From the NCBI GenBank assembly GCA_019828545.1, contig JACVRA010000044.1, positions 186,001 through 250,000 on the forward strand: a stretch of DNA of 64,000 nt, given 5' to 3'. The position numbers and the translations under genes were made by a program. Below, piece after piece: positions 1 to 10,370 of this stretch; positions within the stretch are counted from its first letter, which is position 1, and every line of letters begins with the position of its first letter. The notes under the pieces are model-generated. The model did not search any database. It had not been told where the DNA came from and saw only the letters and a list, made by a program, of their open reading frames with translations. This DNA is from Paracamarosporium sp. OC-R06-R3 (lineage: Eukaryota; Ascomycota; Dothideomycetes; Pleosporales; Didymosphaeriaceae).

Positions 1-460
1 GGATAGGCGGAGAACTTTATCTTGCTGGTCTGAACACTACTATGATCCCACTGCCAGAGCTTGCTTCGGATGTAAAGCTCAACCCAGACGCAATTGATCA
101 GATGAAGAAGTGCGCTGCGGGCATGATTGGTGCTGTGGACGGGAAGCCGATGGAGGTTTTGAGGGAATCTCTAGTAAGTCACCCTTGTCCTAGGAATACT
201 GGAAGAGCTTGAATTAACTTTGATATTAGTGCTTCAGACCTGTAACAGCAAGCGGGCGTCCGCTCATATGCCGCATCCCAGACGCCAAACTCGGCAGCGG
301 CCTAAAGACACGTAAAGGTGGCGACGGCGGTGTATTTCTTGCAGCCGGCCACGGTGCTTGGGGTATATGCCAGGCACCTGGTACAGGACTAGTGATGTCG
401 GAACTAATCGAAGGGCGTTCTACTTCTGCAAATATTTCTGCGCTGGTGCTGCCCTCTTGA
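1..460 (+). CDS. TDA3: TDA3-like FAD-dependent oxidoreductase, 3' end (partial)
   Basis: Only the C-terminal part is present; the 5' end lies left of the window. Reading from base 3, exon 1 runs to 173 and is followed by a GT-AG intron 174-229 (GTAAGT donor, TTAG acceptor). The last exon is 230-460 and ends in TGA. The two exons join in frame through a CFRPVT-type segment followed by [13 protein letters not shown] and TGLVMSELI. These are the C-terminal FAD-contact motifs of the D-amino-acid-oxidase-like (DAO) superfamily as they appear in yeast Tda3 and its fungal relatives, which act in late-endosome and Golgi traffic. The substrate is not known from sequence. Assignment to Tda3 rather than another DAO-family oxidase is from remembered similarity of this C-terminus. 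Confidence 0.8.
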
Positions 461-968
461 AAGGCTTGCACAAAATGGTGTTCAGCATTGGGTTTTCGGG
501 TATGGGTACGGGTACGGGCACAACATGAGTCTCCTTTCTGTGATGGACTCTCGACTTTCCAAAAGTCTTTATGTAACATAGACTAGGGCATCAAAGCATA
601 CTGCTTCTCAATTCCATTCGCACTGCCGAATCTTCCATCTGTTTCCAATCCGACGTAGTCATGACACTGCAGCTCCAACAGACCCAAGCAAAATCACGAT
701 CACGCGAGCCACACAGCGCCCCACCCTAACCAAGTCCTCCGGATCACGATGCCCGTTTTTTCTTCTTTCCGGTCAATCTCCCGGGTGCTTTGTGGACCCC
801 GCCAGACGCAGAGGATGCCCATTTCGCACTCCATCATGATGACGTCACGCTCGCTGCGAAGTCGACGCCAGCTATAAAACATCATGAACTGTGAGCACAG
901 AAACCACACGTATCAACGACTTGACGACTTCACAACCTTAAACTCCAATCTTCTACCACTCGAACAAC
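461..968. promoter_or_regulatory. Intergenic region and promoter of the small Gly-rich gene
   Basis: There is no gene here. The right part is a compact promoter: a perfect palindromic CRE-type site TGACGTCA at 840-847 and a TATA box (GCTATAAAAC) at 871-880, about 90 bases before the ATG at 969. In fungi CRE sites are bound by Atf1/AtfA-type stress bZIP factors. That link is from family knowledge; the site itself is read directly. Confidence 0.55.
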
Positions 969-1300
969 ATGCCTCGCGCCGGAGACGGATCCTCAGACAA
1001 CGGCCCCATTGAGGCGGGCGAGAACCTCATCCACGGTGCTTCTGGAGACGTGAGTTTACCTTCCTCCTTCTATCCACACACCTCTGCTCCCACCGATATA
1101 AATCCAAAACCGCACGCTAACCCTGCAACCAGACCACCCTCAAGCACGCCCAGAAGGTAGCACCCCTCCCAGAAGGCGAGAAAGGCGCCGCGCTAGAGGG
1201 CATGAACGCCTCTGGTGGCGGCAGCGCAGGCACGAGCCAGGGCGGCCACGCGAACGACTCGAACAAGCCGGCTGCTGTGGACCAGGTCACGAAGTCTTAG
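969..1300 (+). CDS. Small Gly/Asn-rich hydrophilic protein, 82 aa
   Basis: Two exons, 969-1049 and 1133-1300, joined across a GT-AG intron (GTGAGT donor at 1050, AACCAG acceptor ending 1132). The junction is in phase 0 and the product is 82 residues ending in VDQVTKS. The protein starts MPRAGDGSSDNGPIEAGENL and is rich in Gly, Asn, Ser and Ala, with no hydrophobic segment or signal peptide, so it is probably soluble and disordered. It resembles small stress- or conidiation-associated fungal proteins in composition only; I do not recognise a named family. A TATA box and CRE-like site upstream suggest strong, regulated transcription. The good splice signals and coding-like composition on both sides support a real gene. 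Confidence 0.75.
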
Positions 1301-2290
1301 ATATGGTATGGGCGTGATAGAGATGGGGGAGATCAGTCTTTGCACATGATTGTGTGCAAGTAAGGCTATACTACATTACATGCATGGAGGAACAGAACAA
1401 AGGAAAGGAAGGGAAGTTGCGAGCAGGCGAGGTGGACTGCATGCATGTATCCGCGATGGACATGCAATGTGCCATCCCCTTCCATCAGCGAATCAGTCAA
1501 CGAATGAATCAACGAATAAACGTCAAACTTAACCGAAGACCTATTTCTGGTGCAGATGTATCCGTGTCCGTGTCTGTGCCCGTGACGTGCATGCGAGGCC
1601 ACACACACACCGTGCTGCCCCCACTCGTCGTATTACCCTTTGTAGGCATCTCCCACCGATCGCGAATCCTGCTGGGCTGAATGAAGGATCCGAGCGCCTG
1701 CTGAGCGAGCCAGTGCTGACGCGAGAAACGACATGTGTAGGGCCGTACACTACACCAACCGGAACAAGCGAATACGCACCGAGCATCCCCGCATCAGCTG
1801 AGGAGAGGCTTGCATAAGCAGGATGCGAGAAGAGAATACGCGGTGAGAGGAGGGGGGGCCAAAAGACCACATACCTAGTTAGACACGGGGGTTGTAACAG
1901 TGAGGAGATCGTGAAGCTGTTAGAACAATGTAGAAGAGTCAGTAGAGGTAAAGCAAAGTCACGATAGAACACAAGAGAGAATGTAAGTGATGTGAAGTGT
2001 GGTTCATTCGCTATATATGAAAGAGCCAGCCCTTGGTCCTTTCCAGCTCGTCCATCACCTCCATCGACAACTGCCTGTTATACAGTAGTCAAACACGTCC
2101 AGCCCAGAACCCTTGTCATGACCCAACGCTATTCAATAATCGAAAAATCTCCCTCCGTAATGCCAAAGACTCTTTACGCCGACCCTGAGATTGTCTAGAC
2201 CGAAGTAACCGTGAACGCCTTTTCATGCCGCCATCTAGGCTGGCTCGCCGCCCTCCCTTGAATGACCGAGCGACGTCCTCGATGTTAGCA
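1301..2290. other. Convergent 3' intergenic region
   Basis: This lies between the small gene (+) and hacA (-). I see no supported gene. Short open frames on both strands lack family features. On the minus strand the frame of the unspliced hacA mRNA continues to a stop at 2116, so 2116-2290 is 3' UTR after splicing but coding before it. An AC-rich stretch lies near 1600. Confidence 0.6.
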
Positions 2291-3330
2291 CTACGCTGCG
2301 AGAGCCTCGTCGCTAGCAATGGCTGCGCCAGAGGCTGTCTGCAAGTCGAAGTGCTTTGCATCAAGGTGGTCAGAAAGGTCAAAGTCGGGAGTGTGGTGGC
2401 CGTCGAAGAGGACGGGCGTGAAGAAGGGGTCACTGTCAACAAGGCCCGTAGTAGTTCCAAGTTCGGTATTCTGGAACTGGTCGAAGTCGAAAAGGTCTTC
2501 AATAGGCTTGTTGTCCATGGAAGTGTGAGGTTGAAAAGCGAGAGGAAAGCCCATATCGCCGACAGGGAGGCCGTGGGCGTTGAAGTCGACCGACACTGCA
2601 GGTCGCACAATATCTCTGCAGGATATCGTGTCTGGTCGAATTCAACGGCGGCCTCGGTGAAGTTGGGCGTCTCGGGAGCGCACGACGAATCGCGCGGGGA
2701 GTCGAAGCTGTCCATGGTCATGGAGACAGGGCTGGGGAACCCAGTCGAGGAGGTGGTCTTGGCTGGATTGACCGTGTCTGGGCTCGTAAACGAGCTGTAT
2801 TCTGAGCTCGAGGTGTTGTCGAGATCAATGTCGAGGTTGGCTTCAGGGACCTCGCCGGGATACTTTTGGCGGTAGGCCTTGAGTTCGGTGGTCATGGCGG
2901 CGATCTGGCGCCGGGCGGCGACGAGGTCTGCCTCCATTTGGTCCTTTTCAGCCTGGAGGAGCTCGTACTCTTGCCGCTTGCGCTCGCGCGAGTTGTGTGC
3001 GGCCAGGCGGTTTCGCTTGACACGCTCGATGCGGCGCTGCTCCTTCTCGTCGTCGGTCTTTGCCCGCTTGCGTGGGGGCAGGTTGGTCTTGGGCTCGGGG
3101 AGCACCTGCCCCCACGACTTTCGCTTCTTGGCCGGCTTGCTGTCTTGACCGGCGGGTGCCGGGCTCGACGCCGACGCTGTTGAGCGTGCAGGGGTCGATG
3201 TGAAGGGGGTCTGGTGAAGGTCCTCCATCTTGATGGTGGTGGAGGGGTCCACGGTGGGCGATGCCATCATGGCGGGGTTCATTGTCGTGGTGTCTGAAAG
3301 CTGAGAAGAGGTAGTGTATAGGTGGTCCAT
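2291..3330 (-). CDS. hacA: HacA/Hac1 bZIP transcription factor of the unfolded protein response
   Basis: Master activator of ER chaperone and secretion genes, made active by Ire1 cleavage of its mRNA. The basic region lies at about residues 100-120 (NRLAAHNSRERKR, the Hac1-type variant of the bZIP signature) and the leucine zipper at about 124-150. A KSWGQVLPEPKTNLPPRKRAK segment, typical of fungal HacA, sits just before it. Without splicing the frame runs 3330-2116 (404 aa). Removing the 20 bases 2599-2618 switches frame after TRYPA and gives a 339-aa protein ending at 2291, with an acidic, Phe/Asp-rich C-terminus like other HacA activation domains. No other intron is needed. The start at 3330 is the first ATG of the frame; mRNA 5' features were not resolved. 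Confidence 0.95.
2599..2618 (-). other. hacA: Unconventional 20-base Ire1-type intron of hacA
   Basis: On the minus strand two CTGCAG hexamers (2616-2621 and 2596-2601) lie exactly 20 bases apart. Cleavage as CTG^CAG in both would remove 2599-2618 and shift the frame to the long downstream HacA C-terminus. The CNG'CNGN cleavage consensus and the 20-base length match known hacA introns of filamentous fungi. There is no GT-AG signal. Splicing itself is inferred. Confidence 0.92.
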
Positions 3331-6193
3331 CCCCGTCTAGTGTAGTGTTGTCGATGCGTGGTGAGTGCTAGTGCATCTAGGTAGAGGGGAGGGAAAGTTG
3401 TGGATGATAAGCCGTAGGTGCGAGTTGACACGGTGGCCTTTATGTTAGGCGACAGGCCGTGGAGCGGCAGGGGCGCAGCGGCGCCTTGTCCCTTACGGCA
3501 AGGACGTTAATCTAATTTAGGAGGGCGCACCTTCCCCCGATCGCGCACGGGCACACGGCCTGATCGTCGCGCTGTAACGCACGTTGCCTCCGCTTAGAGT
3601 GACAAGTGACGAGCGACGCTGGAATTGCAGGCCCGCCGGTACTGCCTGCACGCAGAGTGCTGGATAAACTGCGTCCGCACCGTCTTCCTGATTGTACCAT
3701 GCCCCCCTCGAGCCCTCGTCGACCGCAAGCAAGCAGCGTCCGTGGAGGCGACACAGGCCGCCCCACACTCCCTTGAGCTGGGCTGGGCTGGACGGGCCAA
3801 CCGTGTTTCACGCTCGGGGACCGCGTCGTCCCTCGCCCAAGCAGGCAACTCCAGCACGTCCCCAGGGGTGCTTCTGGTACATTCCCGCGAGACTGCCCCA
3901 GCTACGCCTCGTCGTGGTGGGTCGCTGTGGGTAGCTGTGCTGTTCTGTTTCGACCCTCTCACGCCGCCGATGCACTCAGGGGCAGTTAGGTTTGCTGCTC
4001 GGGACCAGAACAGCGCCTCATCATCAATATCCACCCCGTCAGCGTTCGGTGACGCGGGCGCTGCTGAGGGATCCACCAGTGGCGTACAAAGGGCTCGAAA
4101 CACTGCTCCGTGCCACTAGCCCAAGGGCGCCCCCACGTGGTACCAGCTCAACACACGTACCTGCAAGCCTGCTCCCTTTGCTTCGTATCCATCTGCCTGC
4201 TCTGCTCGGCTTTGCAAGTCACGCTGAACCGCCGCCATCAAACTTCATTTGTATCTACCTGCCGCGGTTCTGCGTGCTCATGCATGGAAGCTGGGCGGGA
4301 AGCCTTCTCGAACAATCTCTACCCCATACTCCTCATCTATTTTCCCGGGACGCCCAATATCCCCGCATGTCCGTAATATACAACGTCGGCTCTGCATATT
4401 GCGAGCCGTACTACGGTACAACGACCGGGAGATTTGCGCTTTTCCTGGGGTAACAACCCTGCCGTGGGAGCACGAGGCCAGGCACAAAATCAAATTCGCC
4501 CTTTGGCGTCCCGCCACACCGTTGCTGTCGCATCAAGACACCATGGGTGTTTGGGAAATCTTGCCTTGGACAAACAGCTTCGAAATACAGTTTAGACCCG
4601 GTATGCGAGCATGCACAACTTCCGGGCGGCTTTTTGAATTTCCGCACGGAAGACCCTGAAATCACGCATCCCAGTGTCTGGATTAGGCAGTTGCGTGCCG
4701 TACTGTGAACGGTTAGTCCATCCGAGACCGAGACCACCTCTGTGCTATCGACTGAGGCCCAGACAAGAAGTCGCCCTCGCATTCGGAGCATCCCGTGTGG
4801 TTCATCGTAAGCGCATTTCTCATGTACGAGTCACCGAGGGTTCCAAGCTCCGCGCTACCAAATCAAACGCGCGTTCATCCAGGCAGCGCAATCCGGACCT
4901 ATAGAATTGCTGCAAATGCAGGTGCCTGAACCTCCGCCATCAACCACATCACGAACTTCCTCATCGACTCACCATCATGATATCGAAACCAAGACTCAAA
5001 AGAACACATTGCAACTTGCGCATGGCGATAGTCGATCGATTGGGCCTGCAAAATCGTCATCGTTCGCTCATGCGCTGCCACCTCAGCGCAGACTATGACT
5101 CCGAGCAGACCGTTCAGGGGTAAACCATCGGGTATCGAGCGAGGTACATGTGAGCGAGCGCCGTGCATGTTGTTCGCTGAGCGACGTTTCGAAGTCGATA
5201 ACATTGCCGTCATTAGGCGACCTGCGTCCTTCTGTTTCTCACCCAACGTCGGGTTAGAAACAGGTGGACGCCGCATCGATGCATCAGTGACGTATTTCAC
5301 ATGATACAAATTTTTAATATACAGCACCGCAATGAGAATAGTTTGACTTGACGTCTTAACAGTCTGCAGAATAAAAAGGTATCAGTCGAAGTACTTTGTT
5401 TTAGGCTTGGGTGGTAGGAGTAGAGTTCACGGTGAGCACACCTGAATAAATTTCACCTAATTAGAAGTCATTTCGATATATTTTGTCTATCGTCTATACG
5501 CCTACAATCTAGCTCCAGCCTCCTTCTTAGCAACCGGTCTTTCTTTTCTGAATGCAGCCCTTCATTCTCGCATTTATACCCTCTCACATGCGACTATCCT
5601 CTTTCTCCTCTCAATATAATTCAGGAGTACACTCCAAACACGACTCGCGCTACTCGCCTATTCTTTCCTTTCTCGTCTTTGCCTCCCTTTCTCATCACAA
5701 TTTAATTGTCCCTCCCACCCTACGATTCTCTTGTTCCACGCTTCCTTTCCCTTCGCTGTATATGTTTACCATACTCCCTTGTCCTTATCAGCTGTATACC
5801 AGGAATCACAGTATAATGATTAAGATGCTCGCACGTAGTAATTATCTTCCTGTGATCTGGCTCGAGAAAGACTTGAAGTCATCTTGATGCATCTCCACTC
5901 TGCATCATCCACTCCCACCACCGCGAACAATCCTAGTCCCAGGCTCATCTTCTCCAACAGCACCCACCATATCTATATCTATCTATCTTTACTCACGCAA
6001 GGCTCTCGACCAGAGCGAGCTAACTAACTATTCAACCACTCACTCACTCTTTGCTATCGAACTCCTTCTTCCCTACAAAAACTACCACACCGCCTCGCCT
6101 CGCATCCCATACACCACTGACTGCCCCCCTCACCACAAACCAAATACCCAACCCCTCCAAAAACAAAAACAAAAAAAAAAACCCAAAAAGAAA
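3331..6193. other. Long upstream region of hacA, no gene seen
   Basis: About 2.9 kb with no supported gene. The hacA-proximal 1.5 kb is GC-rich and carries overlapping open frames on both strands with no family features; it probably holds promoter and long 5' UTR sequence. A CACGTG E-box lies near 4134. From about 5300 the sequence becomes AT-rich and pyrimidine-rich on the plus strand, without features. Confidence 0.5.
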
Positions 6194-6398
6194 TAGGCAC
6201 GTCAGGATTCGAAACCGAGTCTCCCACAATCAGACCAACCCAACCCCTCATACTGGGGGCCCCCAGATTTCTCGACCCGACGCCAAGTCCTGTGCTGGAA
6301 CCGACCTATTGGTCCCGGCAACTCGCTCTGTCCCGTGTCCCGTCCTCTGGGTGGGCGGCTGTTGAGCGTGGGCGTCTTGACCGCTGGACCACGCGCCC
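6194..6398 (-). tRNA. tRNA-like Pol III locus with a long (about 130-base) insertion or intron
   Basis: On the minus strand GGGCGCG (6398-6392) can pair with CGTGCCT (6201-6195) as a 7-bp acceptor stem with two G-U pairs. It is followed by an A-box-like TGGTCCAGCGG. Near the 3' end is a B-box-like GTTTCGAATCC (one base off consensus), and the transcript would end in TTTCTTTTT and longer T runs, a Pol III terminator. CCACG after the D-arm can pair with TGTGG before the T-arm as an anticodon stem, leaving CTCAA at the 5' side of the loop, which hints at CAA (Leu). However position 37 would be C and no long variable arm is evident. It may be a tRNA with an oversized intron, a tRNA pseudogene, or a tRNA-derived element. 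A 14-bp palindrome lies inside the insertion. Confidence 0.35.
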
Positions 6399-7659
6399 TT
6401 GATTGATGGGGAGTTGTTCGCGGGAGAAGTATTTATAGTGTGCTAGGATACTGTTTGGAAGGGGGAAAGAGGGAGGGGTGGTGGGGTGGGGGAGGAGAGC
6501 GTTTGTAAGGCGGGGTGTGTGAGAGGGGGAGTGATAGTAAGGATGTTTGATTTGATTTGATTTGATTGCAGGTGTGGTGGTTTTTGGAATGTGTTGTTGG
6601 CTGAGTGTAAGTATGTCTTTCTGTGTAAAACCGTGTGTAAGGAGGTATTGTGTATATGTAAGTGACAAGCAGATACCTCGAACCAAGTTCGAGCATGCGA
6701 GGACTAAGCTGAAGGCAAGTGACTGCAACACCACGATCATCCTTATCAGTGGGCTTTAGCTTTGGTGAGGATCACGGTGACGGGATGCGTAAGACGCTGT
6801 AACTCCAGGGCTTGGATTAGAATGTATGAAAGGAGACTATGAATGGAGGCCCGTAAATCATTTCCTCTTGATAACTGCTTCTACAACAATCCCCTATGTC
6901 CGCGTAAATATATCCTCTCAAACACCTCATATTCTCCACACTAACCAGATTCTAAACTTGACCTCTCTCCAGGCCACCCCGCTGCAGACCCTGTAGAAAT
7001 CGCATTCTCCTCCGGCATGAAATCGCGAAACGTTCTCGTATCAGTCCACCCTTCAGCTATCATGCTTTACATAGAATATCACAGATTCCGATTTATTGGA
7101 CTTGCTGCAAGTAAAATGGATGGAAAGTCTTCTTTCGTTATTCTCCAGTTTCACAGGGCCGGGAATAGTGGACAGGGTTGGTTGGTTGATTGATAGATTC
7201 GTTGAACGAAGGTCTTTGTGTTCTGTGTTTGAACTCGGATGTCGAGACGGGAAGTCTGTATCCTTGTTTCGTCGATACGTGATAGAAGAAGCATATCGAG
7301 TGTTGGGCTGGGTGTGGGACCGCGATTATGGCACGGAATCGTAGAGAACCGTGTGTAGCTTGGGAAATTGTGTTCGCGACCGGACATCGTTGGAAAGGGA
7401 TAGGAGGTGTGAAGGGATACATATGATGATGTTTCCAATTGGATTATGTTCAGTGCGAGCGTGTTAATCAATGGTACAAAGTCTCTTATTATCATGACTA
7501 TGCATGCCATCTTCTCGATTTCTCTTACAGTAACGTCCAAGCTGGAAAATTTCCGGCTTTGGAGTACTCTTTACACACTCGCGCCAGTCCTATTCAATTT
7601 TGTACTAATCCACAGAACCATTATAGTAAACAAGCTACCCTATGTGTACATCACATATC
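6399..7659. other. Intergenic, no gene seen
   Basis: Low-complexity GT/GA-rich stretch at about 6440-6560, including repeated TTTGA units near 6546-6566. The rest is AT-rich without conserved coding frames. Confidence 0.5.
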
Positions 7660-8703
7660 CTAGTTTTGCTTAGCCCACACTGTCTCTCTGCCATTGATCT
7701 GGCCAATCTGCGTGTCAACAATTTCTCGTAGTACCTCTCCATCTACAGGACTGAAGCCACTGTAGTCCTCAATCTTCCTCTCTTCCTCGGTCATACCCCA
7801 AGTCACCTTCCGCACATGTGCTGGTATGGCTCGTGCAATTCGGATCAAATCACTTTGCTGGGGTCCTGTTGGATATGTCAGTGGCGCCCTCTCCTCATAG
7901 GTGACAATGATCTGAAGCCTTATCAAATCCTGCATTTTCTTGAATGACGAAAGTACTTGTTGAATAAACTGCAGTGCTGCGTCAGTAGGAGTGGTTCTAC
8001 TTAGCAACTGTACTTCTAACCGGAAGTTCTGGACTCTGGACAGATCGATACCATCTGGAAGATGGGCCTGGAAAGAGGTGGTAGGACCTATGATCTCTAC
8101 CTTAGTGGGTACGATAACCGCGAAGGTGGTATTGAAATACAAAATGTCCTTCGCCTCATTATGAATTTGCTTGCAGACACGAAGAATAGCCGTTTCGCGA
8201 GCCGGTTTCCGTGTTTCCATTGCTCGGTCGATGCGTTGATGAATACCATTGCTCTTGGTGGTCAAAGAGAGGCAACAAGAAGAATATTTGAATTTGCCTG
8301 AACCAAAGACCCCATGTTTTCGCATGAGCAAGAGGTTACCGAGTATAACTGTGTCGATATAGTCGTCAACCGGATCGCATCTCGAAGGGTCGGAGCGGTG
8401 AATTGGAGCTAGCAGGAGTTCGTAAATCCTAACACGCAACTCAGCTGGTAGCTTGAGGAACGTGAAGATGTCTTTACGGTTTTCTTCTTTCGGCGCAACA
8501 TTGACTTGCGAATCCTTCGTAAACACTGCTGGTTGCCTCTCGGCTTCATTGTACGACCCATTCTCAGTGACGCTGCATCTGATTAGACGGCGTCTCCATA
8601 ATTGTAACGCTATCTTACCTTCTAATTGTTGTTCTAGATTTGAAGTCATGCATTTTAGGTCCAAAGGCCTCCTCACGCTCTCGCCTGCGTGGAGAGGACA
8701 CAT
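7660..8703 (-). CDS. F-box-like hypothetical protein, up to 347 aa
   Basis: One uninterrupted frame. The segment FLKLPAELRVRIYELLLAP at about residues 82-100 is the short F-box-like motif that opens a large family of Dothideomycete proteins of unknown role. A typical second conserved block follows (AILRVCKQIHNEAKDILY at about 173-190), where a Cys-x-x-Ile-His/Asn motif precedes a predicted beta-rich region. No catalytic motif is seen. The true start may be the Met at 8649 rather than 8703, since the first residues are not conserved-looking. Such proteins may be substrate adaptors or simply lineage-expanded proteins; the role here is not known. Confidence 0.65.
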   Translation of the reverse strand: MCPLHAGESVRRPLDLKCMTSNLEQQLEGKIALQLWRRRLIRCSVTENGSYNEAERQPAVFTKDSQVNVAPKEENRKDIFTFLKLPAELRVRIYELLLAPIHRSDPSRCDPVDDYIDTVILGNLLLMRKHGVFGSGKFKYSSCCLSLTTKSNGIHQRIDRAMETRKPARETAILRVCKQIHNEAKDILYFNTTFAVIVPTKVEIIGPTTSFQAHLPDGIDLSRVQNFRLEVQLLSRTTPTDAALQFIQQVLSSFKKMQDLIRLQIIVTYEERAPLTYPTGPQQSDLIRIARAIPAHVRKVTWGMTEEERKIEDYSGFSPVDGEVLREIVDTQIGQINGRETVWAKQN

Positions 8704-9089
8704 TCATGGATGGCCTCGAGCGATCAGGGACGACCATAGCGACACTTTCTTCTCACTACCAGGACGTGGGGTCCTTACGATTGAAAAAGATGTAAATGTG
8801 GTTTGACAAGTGGAAGTGGGGTCGAAGCAGGTAAACATGAAGACAGTCGAATGACTGAGGAAAAAGGAAGGAGCGAGGTCAACAAAGCACGTGACCCCGC
8901 CTTTTCTGACTCGAATGCAAGTACAAGAAATCGACGTCACCCTGGCTTGACTTTAAAATGAGAAACAGAAAACAGAGAACATTATGTATCTCTACATATG
9001 AAAGAAATGAAACTGTCTAAGACATGCTACGGACGGGGAGAGGTAGTCGTATCCTGATGGGTATCTATACGTGCGAATCATAAAATCGT

Positions 9090-9898
9090 TCAGGCAGTGG
9101 CTGTCGTAGAAGCCACAGGAGTCGGGGTAGACTTTGGTGCATGTATATCCATGGGGAGAATCTCCGTCTTCAACTCGCGTGTCTTCTTCTGCTTGGGCTC
9201 TGGCGCCTTCTCATTCTCCTGGACATAGAACTTGCGAAGCAGCATGATGGCTTCCTCTCTGAATATGCCGCCAGTGACGGGATAGGGCTTGTCAACGCTT
9301 GGGCTATGATAGTCAGCGACATGGATAACATTGATAGTCCACAAGACCTACTCAGAATGAATGTTGAGCACGCCTCCAGTACCGCCGAATCGTTCATTCC
9401 AGCATCCAAAGTAGACAGCTCGGATGCCATACTGGCGCAGCATCGAGGCGCACATGACGCAGGGCTCAACGGTAACATAGAGGTCTGTCTCTTTCAGGGT
9501 GCTGATTGAATGCTTGGACAAGATGCCGGCGAGAGCAACGAACTCGGCATGCCTCGTGCCATTAAGAGTGCGGTTCGTCTCATTCATGCCACGGCCAATG
9601 ACCTCGCCGTCTTTCACGAAGACGCAGCCGACGGGGGTCTCGTCGCTCTTGAGGGCAAGCTCGGCCTATGATTGATGCACAGGTTAGCAGGGTAAACAAG
9701 CTGGCGGCGAGGATGATTCACCATGTTGATAGCCTCACGCATGAAGCGCTCATGATACGCCCTCTCCTCGGCACTCATGTCGTCTGCGTCGAGATCTGCA
9801 GCAGTGTCTTGGCAAGGCTGTGGCTGTTCGAAACGGTGGTGAGAGTCAGGCACCGAGGCTGGCGCTGCGCCCGAAGGCGAGCTAATCATTCCGCCCAT
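9090..9898 (-). CDS. TAD2: tRNA-specific adenosine deaminase subunit Tad2 (ADAT2), 234 aa
   Basis: Catalytic subunit of the Tad2-Tad3 complex that converts A34 to inosine in tRNA anticodons. Three exons: 9722-9898, 9352-9665 and 9090-9303, with introns 9666-9721 and 9304-9351 (GT-AG, phases 0 and 2); the total is 705 bases. Zinc-site motifs are HAE at residue 98 and PCVMC with Cys 128 and 131. The C-terminal GGIFREEAIMLLRKFYVQEN block is typical of fungal Tad2. The start at 9898 was chosen as the ATG nearest the conserved deaminase fold; an upstream in-frame ATG at 10051 would add a non-conserved Arg-rich leader. It shares a 472-base divergent promoter with TVP18. Confidence 0.93.
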
Positions 9899-10370
9899 GT
9901 CTCTTTCCTTCTCTAGCAGCGGCTCTGGAGGAAGTTGCGAGTGAGACCAAAAATAAACATGGCAAAACGTAAGCTGCGGCCGGCGCAGTGCACAGTGTGT
10001 GGGCAAGCGAGACCCTGTCGTTCTTTCCGCGCAGCGCGCTAGCACCCTCACTCGCCTGCCGCCCGTTACGTGGAACTTCTGGAAACCGACACCTCCGACT
10101 CCATCAGATCACCGTGCTGCTGGACTGCTAGGCACCGACATTCACGTCTCTCTCGCATATTGCAGCGCCACAGCCGCCTTACGCGTCACTTCCGCCATCG
10201 CCATTTATTCAACAGCGCATTCCCGCTAGCCAAGGTCGCATCGCTTGCTTGGGGTAGGCTGAGCTCCAGCGCCGCAGTAGAGCTCTCCGACCACATCCTA
10301 CTTCCAGACCACCACACACACCACCGCGCCGCGCGCAAGGACAGAGCTTTGAGAAGCCGAACTCATCAAC
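9899..10370. promoter_or_regulatory. Shared divergent promoter TAD2/TVP18
   Basis: 472 bases between two head-to-head genes. GC-rich, no TATA box near either start. No specific factor site was identified. Confidence 0.5.

Noticed and set aside
2116..2290. Extra coding tail after hacA as an independent gene
   Set aside because: It is the end of the unspliced hacA frame and becomes 3' UTR after the 20-base splice.
3594..4119. 164- and 169-aa frames on both strands upstream of hacA
   Set aside because: Complementary frames in GC-rich DNA, no recognisable domain, no splice or promoter context.
8598..8640. GTAAGA...CAG intron candidate in the F-box-like gene
   Set aside because: Only about 40 bases and it shifts the frame away from the F-box-like motif.
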